Positions 1 through 7,490 of a stretch of DNA of 64,000 nt are shown here, one piece after another. A model generated the notes under the pieces. That model searched no databases. It was not told where the DNA came from and was given only the letters and a program-made list of their open reading frames with translations. The DNA comes from Lachnospiraceae bacterium. Its GTDB lineage: Bacteria; Bacillota; Clostridia; Lachnospirales; Lachnospiraceae. How positions within the stretch are numbered: the stretch's first letter is position 1; the number at the start of each line of letters is the position of its first letter. The stretch is from positions 1 through 64,000 of the forward strand of contig JAFTXG010000023.1 in the NCBI GenBank assembly GCA_017461725.1, written 5' to 3'. Made by a program: the position numbers and the translations under genes.

Positions 1-284
1 AATCCACAGGTCGTCAGGAAGCCTGCGGTAAAGGATTTTAACCAATGGTCTTCCACACTGTCATAGTAGGCCGGTGCCACATATCCACAGGGAGACATAT
101 AGCTCAGGTTGATTCCTTTGAATTTCAGTCTGGTGATGTCTCCGCAGCGGTCAGGGGAAACGACCAGCTCCAGTCCTCTCCCGTTATTGATCTCAAACAG
201 ACGCATCCCGTCGCCCTTTCCACCCACCAGACGGTGTTCCTCGATTCCGTAATACTGCGTATCATGTCCGATATATGCGTTCAT
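1..284 (-). CDS. Aldose 1-epimerase-like protein, DUF4432 family (partial, 3' end outside window)
   Basis: Only the first 94 residues are present; the gene runs off the left edge. The N-terminus reads MNAYIGHDTQYYGIEEHRL, followed by GGKGDGMRL and a YMSPCGYVAP segment. This is the pattern I know from DUF4432 proteins, which share the galactose-mutarotase-like beta-sandwich fold. The start is fixed by AAGGAGGG about 8 bases upstream. It follows the fructokinase gene on the same strand after about 75 bases, so it is probably the last or next-to-last gene of the sugar operon. A role in anomer conversion or sugar binding is inferred from the fold family; the substrate is unknown. Confidence 0.8.
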   Translation of the reverse strand, partial: MNAYIGHDTQYYGIEEHRLVGGKGDGMRLFEINNGRGLELVVSPDRCGDITRLKFKGINLSYMSPCGYVAPAYYDSVEDHWLKSFTAGFLTTCG

Positions 285-358
285 CTCTGACACCCTCCTT
301 ATCTTTGCAAACGCTTTGACCGTTCGTTTTTGATTCATCCAGCCCTATCGTAATCGGA

Positions 359-1336
359 TCATCTGCCCATCATCGCTCTGATCTCATCTCGCGACGGCAT
401 CACCTTCAGCGCACCTTTTCTGGTAGTGATGATCGATGCTGCCGCATTGGCAAAGGTAAGCATCTCCTGCAGTTCATCTTCCGTCAGCTGATTTCCGCTC
501 AGCTCACCCAGTTTTTTCTCCAACAGATAGTGGAGACAGCAGCCCATAAAGGTATCACCTGCGCCGGTGGTCTCGATGGTGTTTTCCTGGATGAAACCGG
601 GTACTTCGACACGCATACCGTTGTAGTACGCTCTGCTTCCATCCTTGCCCATCGACAACAGGATCAGCGGAATATGATACTTCTCCTGCAGGACCTCAAC
701 TCCCTTGTCAAAATCCACCTCGCCGGTGAACCACTGGATCTCATTGTCTGAAATTTTCAGCACGTCGCAATAATGCAGACCGTAATCTACCTGTGTCTTT
801 GCATTTTCCAGCGTGTCCCAGAGTGATTCACGCAAGTTCGGATCAAAGGAGATCAATATATGATTGTCTTTTGCCATTCTGAGCGCATGCTTTGTCGCTT
901 CTCTTACCCCTTCGTGGGTCATGGAAAGAGTTCCAAAATGGAATATCCGAGCAAACTTGATCGTTTCCTCGTCCACCTCATCCGCCGTCAGCATCATGTC
1001 CGCACCGGGTGAACGATAAAAGGAAAAGCTTCTGTCCCCGGACGCATCATTGGCGACAAATGCCAGGGTCGTCCTCACCTGTTTATCCATCAACAGGTTG
1101 GCAGTATCGATTCGGATCTCCTCCAGCACAGTTTTCAATTGATGTCCAAAGATATCGTCTCCGACTTTTCCGATAAACGCCGTTTTGTGGCCCAGCTTGT
1201 TCAGCATCGCAAGCACGTTGCAGGGTGCGCCGCCGGGGTTCGCCTCAAACAGGGGATTGCCCTGCTCACTGACTCCGTTACTGATAAAGTCGATCAACAA
1301 TTCACCCAGCGCAACCACATCAATTTTTTCTGTCAT
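359..1336 (-). CDS. Fructokinase-like PfkB family sugar kinase
   Basis: A ribokinase/PfkB-fold kinase of about 325 residues, normal for the family. It would phosphorylate a ketose such as fructose with ATP in the cytosol. The N-terminal motif ALGELLIDF, the substrate loop GGAPCNVLAMLNKLG and the C-terminal anion-hole signature TTGAGDTFMG (catalytic Asp) are all visible. An in-frame GTG lies 12 bases further upstream, but AGGTGG is correctly spaced for the ATG that begins MTEKIDVV, so I use that start. Directly upstream lies a lyxose/mannose isomerase, whose ketose product (xylulose or fructose) this kinase could take. The exact sugar is an inference. Confidence 0.85.
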   Translation of the reverse strand: MTEKIDVVALGELLIDFISNGVSEQGNPLFEANPGGAPCNVLAMLNKLGHKTAFIGKVGDDIFGHQLKTVLEEIRIDTANLLMDKQVRTTLAFVANDASGDRSFSFYRSPGADMMLTADEVDEETIKFARIFHFGTLSMTHEGVREATKHALRMAKDNHILISFDPNLRESLWDTLENAKTQVDYGLHYCDVLKISDNEIQWFTGEVDFDKGVEVLQEKYHIPLILLSMGKDGSRAYYNGMRVEVPGFIQENTIETTGAGDTFMGCCLHYLLEKKLGELSGNQLTEDELQEMLTFANAAASIITTRKGALKVMPSRDEIRAMMGR

Positions 1337-1437
1337 TCTCATGTCCACCTTTCACAAAAATCACCCCGTCCCGTCTTTGTCAATCATGATAGGGGAGGTC
1401 GTAAACGGGACAGGGTTATCAAATTACTCATTTTGCT

Positions 1438-2124
1438 TTATTCAGCTACGGGATATTCATTGCAAAGCAGACGATAGGGGGCCTCGTCCTCCTCGATCTC
1501 TGGGAATCTTCCCATAGGAGGCATGAAACGGTTGTCTGTATTATCGTCGTTACACTGACTTACTTCGCCCAGCAAGACAGGGCCGGTACCCTCCTCCACC
1601 GCGAAATCATGGTAGAGGAACTGCTGCACATGGATACTCTCGCCGGGAGTCAGACGGATCTGCGTTCCGGCCGGTACCGTGTAGGTGCGGCCATCAGTAT
1701 GTACGTTAACATCAGATTCGTAATCGATTTCCTCATTCTCCAGAGAATTGTACACACGGATCAGCACATTTCCACCGCCACGGTTGATGATGTCCTCGGT
1801 CTTGTACCAATGGAAATGGTTAGGCGCATACTGACCCTCCTTCAGATACAAAAGCTTCTCCGCGTATACCTTCGGATATTTGTCAGCCATTGCACGGTTG
1901 CCGTTACGAATGGTGATCAGAGAGAATCCCATCTTGTCAAAATCACCCATTCCGTAATCGGTGATGTCCCAGCCCAGCATGCAGTCGCGGACCTCGTCGT
2001 ACTCGTGGCCGATAGTCTGCCACTGCTCGGGGGTGAAATGACAAAAAGGCGGTAAATAGCAGTGATACTTTTCGCACATTGCCTCTAATTCTTTTAATGC
2101 CTTGTTGATTTCTGAACGTTTCAT
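1438..2124 (-). CDS. D-lyxose/D-mannose ketol-isomerase family (cupin)
   Basis: A protein of 228 residues resembling the D-lyxose isomerase family, metal-dependent cupins that interconvert D-lyxose with D-xylulose and often D-mannose with D-fructose. The metal-site region NHFHWYKTEDIINRGGG (His, His and Glu ligands) and a later H-V-QQFLYHDF segment are visible. The reading frame extends nine codons further upstream, but AAGGAG sits five bases before the ATG of MKRSEINKAL, which I take as the start. It lies just upstream of a fructokinase-like gene and fits a mannose or lyxose to ketose route. With a beta-mannosidase at 27.5 kb, mannose is a reasonable substrate, but that is inferred. Confidence 0.82.
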   Translation of the reverse strand: MKRSEINKALKELEAMCEKYHCYLPPFCHFTPEQWQTIGHEYDEVRDCMLGWDITDYGMGDFDKMGFSLITIRNGNRAMADKYPKVYAEKLLYLKEGQYAPNHFHWYKTEDIINRGGGNVLIRVYNSLENEEIDYESDVNVHTDGRTYTVPAGTQIRLTPGESIHVQQFLYHDFAVEEGTGPVLLGEVSQCNDDNTDNRFMPPMGRFPEIEEDEAPYRLLCNEYPVAE

Positions 2125-2254
2125 AATTTCTCCTTTTTTACTTCTTCCCATTATAATTACTCATTTTGCATTAAACATTTTCGCTTAATCACTTCTCAAG
2201 AGTAAAAGAATATCTAGCTGCACTTCCCCAATCAGAGTAATCTTTGCATGAACA

Positions 2255-3295
2255 TCATCCTTTCAGTTTCATGCACACAACATAAGTGTCTCCACTAAAA
2301 TCATATGGTGCAGCTCCATTTCCGGAGGCACAGAAAAGATGTGTAGGCTTCCCATTCTCATCAAATAGCAAAGAAGGTCTTTCCAGATTTCCCTGAATCG
2401 TTTCTCTTCCATCCTTCCACCTGACTTTTTTAGAATATACCTTTGGATTATCCGCAATTTCAAAATGAATGCAATCATCACTTTCTGCATAAAATCCACT
2501 GCCCCACTCTCCGGTAATACCATAATCTCCGTTCTTACTGTCATCCTTTGCAATCAAACAAAATTTCTTTCTTGCCGCATCATACCAGAAATAGGGATCC
2601 TCCACGTGAATATTAGGGTTTTCATACTGCAGGATTGGGCCATCAGAAAGTCTTGTAAACGCTCCATCCGGACTGTCTGCTACAGCCACTCCCAGCTGAA
2701 GAGGAGCTCCAACAGAATGTCTGGATTTATATATCATATAAGTTTTTCCGTCAGGCAATATAGCAACCGTGGGATTTGTTGTAATGGTACAATCCCAATG
2801 TGTGCAGTCTCTGGGTTCCAATAATGGCCGGTCTCTTCTGACAAACTCGCCGTTTATATCATCTGCCACAGCAATTCCAATCCGTTTTCTGTTCCATGTT
2901 TCCAGTGCAAACTCATCATAGAAAGCTTCCCCCACAACAGGTGCATCTCCCCAATATGTAGTTCCCATATAATAAAGATAAAATTTACCATTATACTCTT
3001 TTATACAGGTATTATGGGTATTCATTCCATCAAAAAACTCTCTTCCGCGTCTTGGAAACACGACATTTTGAAATTGATAAGGTCCCTCAGGGCTTTCAGA
3101 TACCGCATGTATAATCTCGCTATGAAACAGCCAGTTTGACCGAAAATCCCATTTTTTAGGCCATCTGGAAGAAAACATATGATACATGCCGCCGGACTTT
3201 ATCACAGAACAATCCCATATATAGTAGCCGTCCATTTGCAGTGCAATGACACCTTCTCCCACCTTTAAGCGATTTATCACTTTATTACCACTCAT
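2255..3295 (-). CDS. Five-bladed beta-propeller glycosidase, GH43/GH117-like
   Basis: 346 residues with repeated propeller-type segments, including YIWDCSVIKSGGMYHMFSSR, YNGKFYLYYMGTTYWG, WDCTITTNPTVAILPDGKT and HVEDPYFWYD. The VEDPYFW motif is typical of clan GH-F and related families. There is no signal peptide, so it acts inside the cell on imported oligosaccharides. Its first codons overlap the end of the upstream alpha/beta-hydrolase gene by 11 bases, which indicates translational coupling. I place it as a GH43- or GH117-like hydrolase. The sugar it releases cannot be read from sequence; a retaining or phosphorolytic propeller enzyme is also possible. Confidence 0.72.
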   Translation of the reverse strand: MSGNKVINRLKVGEGVIALQMDGYYIWDCSVIKSGGMYHMFSSRWPKKWDFRSNWLFHSEIIHAVSESPEGPYQFQNVVFPRRGREFFDGMNTHNTCIKEYNGKFYLYYMGTTYWGDAPVVGEAFYDEFALETWNRKRIGIAVADDINGEFVRRDRPLLEPRDCTHWDCTITTNPTVAILPDGKTYMIYKSRHSVGAPLQLGVAVADSPDGAFTRLSDGPILQYENPNIHVEDPYFWYDAARKKFCLIAKDDSKNGDYGITGEWGSGFYAESDDCIHFEIADNPKVYSKKVRWKDGRETIQGNLERPSLLFDENGKPTHLFCASGNGAAPYDFSGDTYVVCMKLKG

Positions 3296-4403
3296 CTCTA
3301 TACCTCAAATCAGAAATTACATTGTGAATCCATTCGTCGCTCTTTATAAACTCATGTGTGCCAGAAAAGCTTGCAAATGTAACCCAATCCACTTCTCCAC
3401 CACAGATTTCCAAAATCCGTTCATACTCTTTCCTGCTTTTCCTATAATCAAACAACTGATCCTGCTCCCCCATAGCCAGGTACAACCTTCGCGGGTGTAC
3501 AAGACAAGCAATTTCAGCCTGTCCCATAATCTTCTCTATCCCTTGCCAGGACCAGTCCGGTCTTACCCTATGCATGCTGTCGCAAAAAACTGAACAGGAT
3601 ATAGCCGCTTTAATCCTGGTATCAAGGGCAGCAGTATACTGTGTATAAAATCCTCCATAGGACAAACCGATCATACCCATATTTCCTGTCCATTCCTGTG
3701 CTTCAAAATAGTCGAGTATCCGCATGAGTCCATAAATCTCCACTGCTACTATTGAACTGCCCACCTTTTTTAATCTTGCATCCAAGCGAAACCTATCGTA
3801 TGCTGTACCATAATTTTCCTCGTTCCACAAAAGCATTTGAGGTGCAAACACATCTGCTCCCGCATCATAAACTCTCATAAGCATATCATTATAATTAGCA
3901 GTAGACCCATACAATCCGGAAATCAATTCCGGTGTCCCCAGATCACCATGCTGTACAAGGATAAATGGTCGTTTTTCACCTTCCTTATGTCGGAACAGCA
4001 AACCCGTAAGCTTAAGGCCATTTAATACCTCTATCTGCATTCTGTAAATATCTCCGGCTGCTTCTGCAGCAATATGCTCTAACACTGCTGCCACCGGTAC
4101 CGAGCCTTTCTTTTCTTCTGTTAATGGCCAGCCAAGCATCCTGCAAAGTTCCTCTCGATACTCCCCTTTATGATTCATAATCTCCTTGCCGGAAGTCTTC
4201 CTCTGCTGCTTTGCAGCCTTTTCCAGCCAGTCTATCAAATCTTCTAAATCATCAACATACTGCTGTTTGTATTTTTCTGATACATTAGCTGCCTCTCTGT
4301 AAGTCATATATCTCTCCTCGTCAATGATCTGCGGTAATTCTATAAAAGCCTCCTGCAGATAAACCATGTTATGGGGGGTTCTCCTTCCTTTATGCTCCTG
4401 CAT
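3285..4403 (-). CDS. Alpha/beta-hydrolase, acetyl-xylan-esterase/Abhydrolase_7-like
   Basis: 372 residues with an N-terminal helical extension and a C-terminal alpha/beta-hydrolase core. The nucleophile elbow is GLSYGG, the oxyanion strand is FILVQHGDLG, and the acid and base are likely in MGEQDQLFDY and FSGTHEF. No signal peptide is seen, so it is a cytosolic esterase, probably removing acyl groups from imported sugars. The first Met has no clear ribosome site; an internal Met (MVYLQEAF) follows GGAAGGAG with long spacing, so the true start may be at 4367. It lies between the SGNH/mutarotase gene and the propeller glycosidase in the same operon. Confidence 0.72.
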   Translation of the reverse strand: MQEHKGRRTPHNMVYLQEAFIELPQIIDEERYMTYREAANVSEKYKQQYVDDLEDLIDWLEKAAKQQRKTSGKEIMNHKGEYREELCRMLGWPLTEEKKGSVPVAAVLEHIAAEAAGDIYRMQIEVLNGLKLTGLLFRHKEGEKRPFILVQHGDLGTPELISGLYGSTANYNDMLMRVYDAGADVFAPQMLLWNEENYGTAYDRFRLDARLKKVGSSIVAVEIYGLMRILDYFEAQEWTGNMGMIGLSYGGFYTQYTAALDTRIKAAISCSVFCDSMHRVRPDWSWQGIEKIMGQAEIACLVHPRRLYLAMGEQDQLFDYRKSRKEYERILEICGGEVDWVTFASFSGTHEFIKSDEWIHNVISDLRYRDEW

Positions 4404-4411
4404 AAATTCAT

Positions 4412-5890
4412 CTAAAACCTGTCAAAAAAGATCAACTCTGGCTTTCCGTCAACCTCTACATAACACTCCCTGCACAATTTCTGCCATTTCCTTGTGATTG
4501 GCAGGCAGTTCTTTTTCCGCATATCCTCTTCAAAATTATCACCAACATATTCAAAGAATGACACGTACATATCTTCAAACTTGAAAATAGAGTAATTTCT
4601 GACATGATACAAATGTCCGTTTTTTACGACCAGATCCCATATTTCATCATGTAGCTTTTTATATTCCGCTTCTTTTTCCGGTTTCACCTTTGTGATCACG
4701 CAATGGGGCTGCGTTTTGCTGACGATATATGGATTTTCAATGTCATTTAAACGCTTGCCTAACAATATTCTGCCGTTTTCGATTTGGATTTCCGGATCCT
4801 TTTGGATAATATGACACCTTTCCTGCGTTGCCGCCCTGTCCGGCTCCATCAAGCCCCATCTCTGTAAAAACGGCTTCAGCTTCTCGGCAAGCTTCAGGCC
4901 CATGACAGCGCTTCCATAGGTGGTAGGATGCAGCAAGTCTGCCCTTAATCCGGTCATATCCGTCAATATCTCCTCCCCCTTTATGAACAGCAGCTTCTTA
5001 CAGTCTGCCCCAAGCACCAGCTCCTCCATAATCCTTTCATACTCTTCTTCCCGAAGAGCCTGCTCCAGATCAGACGGTGCCGCATCCGCTGCAATATATC
5101 CGCCCGTATGCTTGTTCGGGAAGGTGGAGATTATAACCGCCGGCTTATTTAATACTACCAGCCGGTTTATCAGATAGGTTACTCTCTTTCGAAATTCTTC
5201 TGTCGTACACCAGCCCCTCATATTGATCCCAAGCTCAAAACTCATAAAATCGTATTCACATTCATCCAGTAGATAATCTACCAGCTCTTTTTCCAGATGA
5301 CAGCTTCCGCTGAAGCCCTTATTCTGCACCTGTACTTTCAAATACTTTGCTGCCACATCGATAAATCCGTCCAGATTGGCATTGGTAATGGAGGAACCGT
5401 ATGCAAGCCAGTTGCAGGACGGCAGCTCCTTCGGTCTGGGCGGACGTATCTCATGCCCATGCACATCAATGCCCTGCAATATATAGGTAGGACGATCACA
5501 TATAATCCTCCAGACATCTTTGGAAAAGCCACCCTGCTTAAACATGTTCTCACCGGCACATCCCTCTTCCCACTTCGGATTCTGAATACGGTAAAATTTC
5601 ATTACTCCCGGCACCACTTCCACAGTGGTCACCTCTAAATTTCCTTTATATACTCTCAGAGTTCCCCTTGGCGAAAACTCCGGCTCCATAACCGAAATGT
5701 ATACGTCAATAACCGGCGCATCAGTAACAAACCGGATCTCTATTCCCACAGAGCCCTGACCTACAAAACGCGCACGCTCATTTAAATGCCTTCTTACACG
5801 TTCCGGTATTCTGACCAGGCCATTTTCCCCATGTCCCGGAATCGGCTCTAAAGCTCCCAAATTATAAAATGCTACATGTTCCATATTCAT
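4412..5890 (-). CDS. SGNH/GDSL hydrolase fused to a C-terminal L-rhamnose mutarotase (RhaM-like) domain
   Basis: 492 residues. Residues about 1-150 form a beta-sandwich-like lead. Next comes an SGNH esterase core with YGSSITNANLD (Ser nucleophile block), ELGINMRGW and DLLHPTTYG (Asp/His block). The last ~98 residues, from PHCVITKVKPEK, match the RhaM/YiiL family: LHDEIW aligns with RRHNPIWPE of E. coli RhaM, VRNYSIFKF with the HNYAIYL strand, and ITRKWQKLC with the WWKYM helix. RhaM proteins interconvert L-rhamnose anomers. The fusion would couple deacylation to mutarotation of rhamnose or a related 6-deoxysugar. No signal peptide. The linkage to rhamnose is inference from the domain. Confidence 0.75.
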   Translation of the reverse strand: MNMEHVAFYNLGALEPIPGHGENGLVRIPERVRRHLNERARFVGQGSVGIEIRFVTDAPVIDVYISVMEPEFSPRGTLRVYKGNLEVTTVEVVPGVMKFYRIQNPKWEEGCAGENMFKQGGFSKDVWRIICDRPTYILQGIDVHGHEIRPPRPKELPSCNWLAYGSSITNANLDGFIDVAAKYLKVQVQNKGFSGSCHLEKELVDYLLDECEYDFMSFELGINMRGWCTTEEFRKRVTYLINRLVVLNKPAVIISTFPNKHTGGYIAADAAPSDLEQALREEEYERIMEELVLGADCKKLLFIKGEEILTDMTGLRADLLHPTTYGSAVMGLKLAEKLKPFLQRWGLMEPDRAATQERCHIIQKDPEIQIENGRILLGKRLNDIENPYIVSKTQPHCVITKVKPEKEAEYKKLHDEIWDLVVKNGHLYHVRNYSIFKFEDMYVSFFEYVGDNFEEDMRKKNCLPITRKWQKLCRECYVEVDGKPELIFFDRF

Positions 5891-5910
5891 TTTGCATTTA
5901 CTCTTTTCTT

Positions 5911-6546
5911 CTAAAATTTATCCTGAATGGCTTCCACAATGCTCCTTGCAAGCACTTCATCCCCTTCAGGAGTAAAATGTACACCGTCCTGTGAAATCAG
6001 ATGAAAATACTCCTTTGAAACAGTAAACAGGTCAATGACCGGCAGACCATACTTCTCTGCCACCCTGACCGCTGATCTGTTTCTTTCCATGATGCGCTTT
6101 TCCCTCTCCTTATCGGTCACACAGGTAGTAAGGACTATAAACAACGGTAATCCCTTAAAGTGCTCTGACAGAAACTGAACCATTTCCTCGTAATAAAAAT
6201 AATATTCCTCATCATCGCTCAAATGCCATCCATGGAGTCCGTTATTAAACATAACCGCATCCGTTCTTATGAGCTGCTCCTCAAAAACAAGCAGCGCCTT
6301 CTTAAAATAAGGATTGTCCAGATTTTTAGAGGTTGCAAATCCGTCAAATAAAATCTTTTCCCCTGTCAGAGCAGTAGCCGGTCTTCTCGCCCGTGCCGAA
6401 ATAGAATCCCCGATATAAAGTACACGTTTGCTTTCCTTATTACTTAAACGTTCTATCCAGGTATTATCCCATCCATATGTTTCATAAAGACCCTTGTACA
6501 TATCCTTTTTATCTTTATCACGATATTCATAGGTAAAATCATTCAT
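5911..6546 (-). CDS. SGNH/GDSL hydrolase (carbohydrate esterase-like)
   Basis: 211 residues. Block I is VLYIGDSISARAR with the Ser nucleophile, the Asn block is MFNNGLHGWH, and the catalytic Asp/His pair is in DGVHFTPEG. No secretion signal, so it is a cytosolic esterase. The ATG overlaps the stop of the upstream glycyl-radical activase (ATGA), and GGAAGGG lies upstream, so I use this start rather than one 33 bases earlier. Placement directly after the radical-enzyme activase suggests it acts on the same substrate pool, for example removing an acetyl group before or after the radical step. Confidence 0.78.
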   Translation of the reverse strand: MNDFTYEYRDKDKKDMYKGLYETYGWDNTWIERLSNKESKRVLYIGDSISARARRPATALTGEKILFDGFATSKNLDNPYFKKALLVFEEQLIRTDAVMFNNGLHGWHLSDDEEYYFYYEEMVQFLSEHFKGLPLFIVLTTCVTDKEREKRIMERNRSAVRVAEKYGLPVIDLFTVSKEYFHLISQDGVHFTPEGDEVLARSIVEAIQDKF

Positions 6547-7490
6547 AATATTTTCCCTTCCTTCATAATCCCGCTGCAAATGACCTCTGTCGCCCGGGAC
6601 GCTTTTGCAAGCTCAGTCAGCCTGTTCATTTTGCCCTGACTCAGAATGCCTTCCCTTTTCATACACCATTCCAGTTGCAGTTTTTCATATTTTCTTACAC
6701 AGGAATTATTAAATGCGCACAATTCCCAGCGTTCCACACAGCCGCTCAGCTGTTGTCTTATAAACTCTGCAATTTCACAAATAATTTCTTCCCGGTCCGT
6801 ATATCCCGGAATAACCGGTGTCCTAATCCAAAGCCGCAGCTTTCCGGCAGCAATGTACTTTTTCAGATTCCTGATATTTGTGAGAATCCCCTGATTATCC
6901 ACACCGGTCCACTGCTTATGCAGTTCTCCGTCTATGACCTTCAGGTCATAGAGGACAATATCCGTATATTGGATAACCGCTTCTAAGTCTTCCCATTTGC
7001 AAAAACCGGTGGTATCCAAAGCGGTATGAATATGATTCTTCTTCATGATTTCAAAAAAAGAACATACAAAATCCTTCTGCCACATTGCTTCACCACCGGA
7101 AACCGTTACCCCTCCGCCGGAGCTGAAAAAGTATTCCCTGTCCTTTAGAACCTCCTGTGCCAGTGCCTCCACCGTATATGCTTCCGCGATCGGACTGAGC
7201 GCTCCTGTAGGACATGCATCCGCGCATTTCATGCAGGACTTACATTTGGAATAATCAAGATATATTCCATCCGGTGTGAAGCTCAGTGCACCGTTTTCAC
7301 ATGCCTTAAGGCATTCTCCGCATCCGATGCAGACATTCCTTTCATACCAGACACGGTTTTCAAAGGGGATCCCCTCAGGATTATGGCACCATAAACACCT
7401 GAGAGGACAGCCCTTTAAAAATACGGTATCCCGCATACCCGGACCATCATTCGTCGTTCCTTTATATATGTCAAATACCAAAGCCTTCAT
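6543..7490 (-). CDS. Glycyl radical enzyme activating protein (radical SAM)
   Basis: 315 residues. The radical-SAM cluster motif CPLRCLWC (CxxxCxxC) follows an N-terminal DGPGMRDTVFLKGC segment. A two-cluster ferredoxin insert follows, with CIGCGECLKAC and CKSCMKCADAC, typical of activases of dehydratase-type glycyl radical enzymes rather than of classical PFL. The GGE motif (TVSGGEAMWQ) is present. It installs the glycyl radical on the enzyme encoded immediately upstream. Its ATG lies within the last codons of that gene (20-base overlap), which suggests coupled translation. It functions only under anaerobic conditions. Confidence 0.95.
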   Translation of the reverse strand: MKALVFDIYKGTTNDGPGMRDTVFLKGCPLRCLWCHNPEGIPFENRVWYERNVCIGCGECLKACENGALSFTPDGIYLDYSKCKSCMKCADACPTGALSPIAEAYTVEALAQEVLKDREYFFSSGGGVTVSGGEAMWQKDFVCSFFEIMKKNHIHTALDTTGFCKWEDLEAVIQYTDIVLYDLKVIDGELHKQWTGVDNQGILTNIRNLKKYIAAGKLRLWIRTPVIPGYTDREEIICEIAEFIRQQLSGCVERWELCAFNNSCVRKYEKLQLEWCMKREGILSQGKMNRLTELAKASRATEVICSGIMKEGKIL

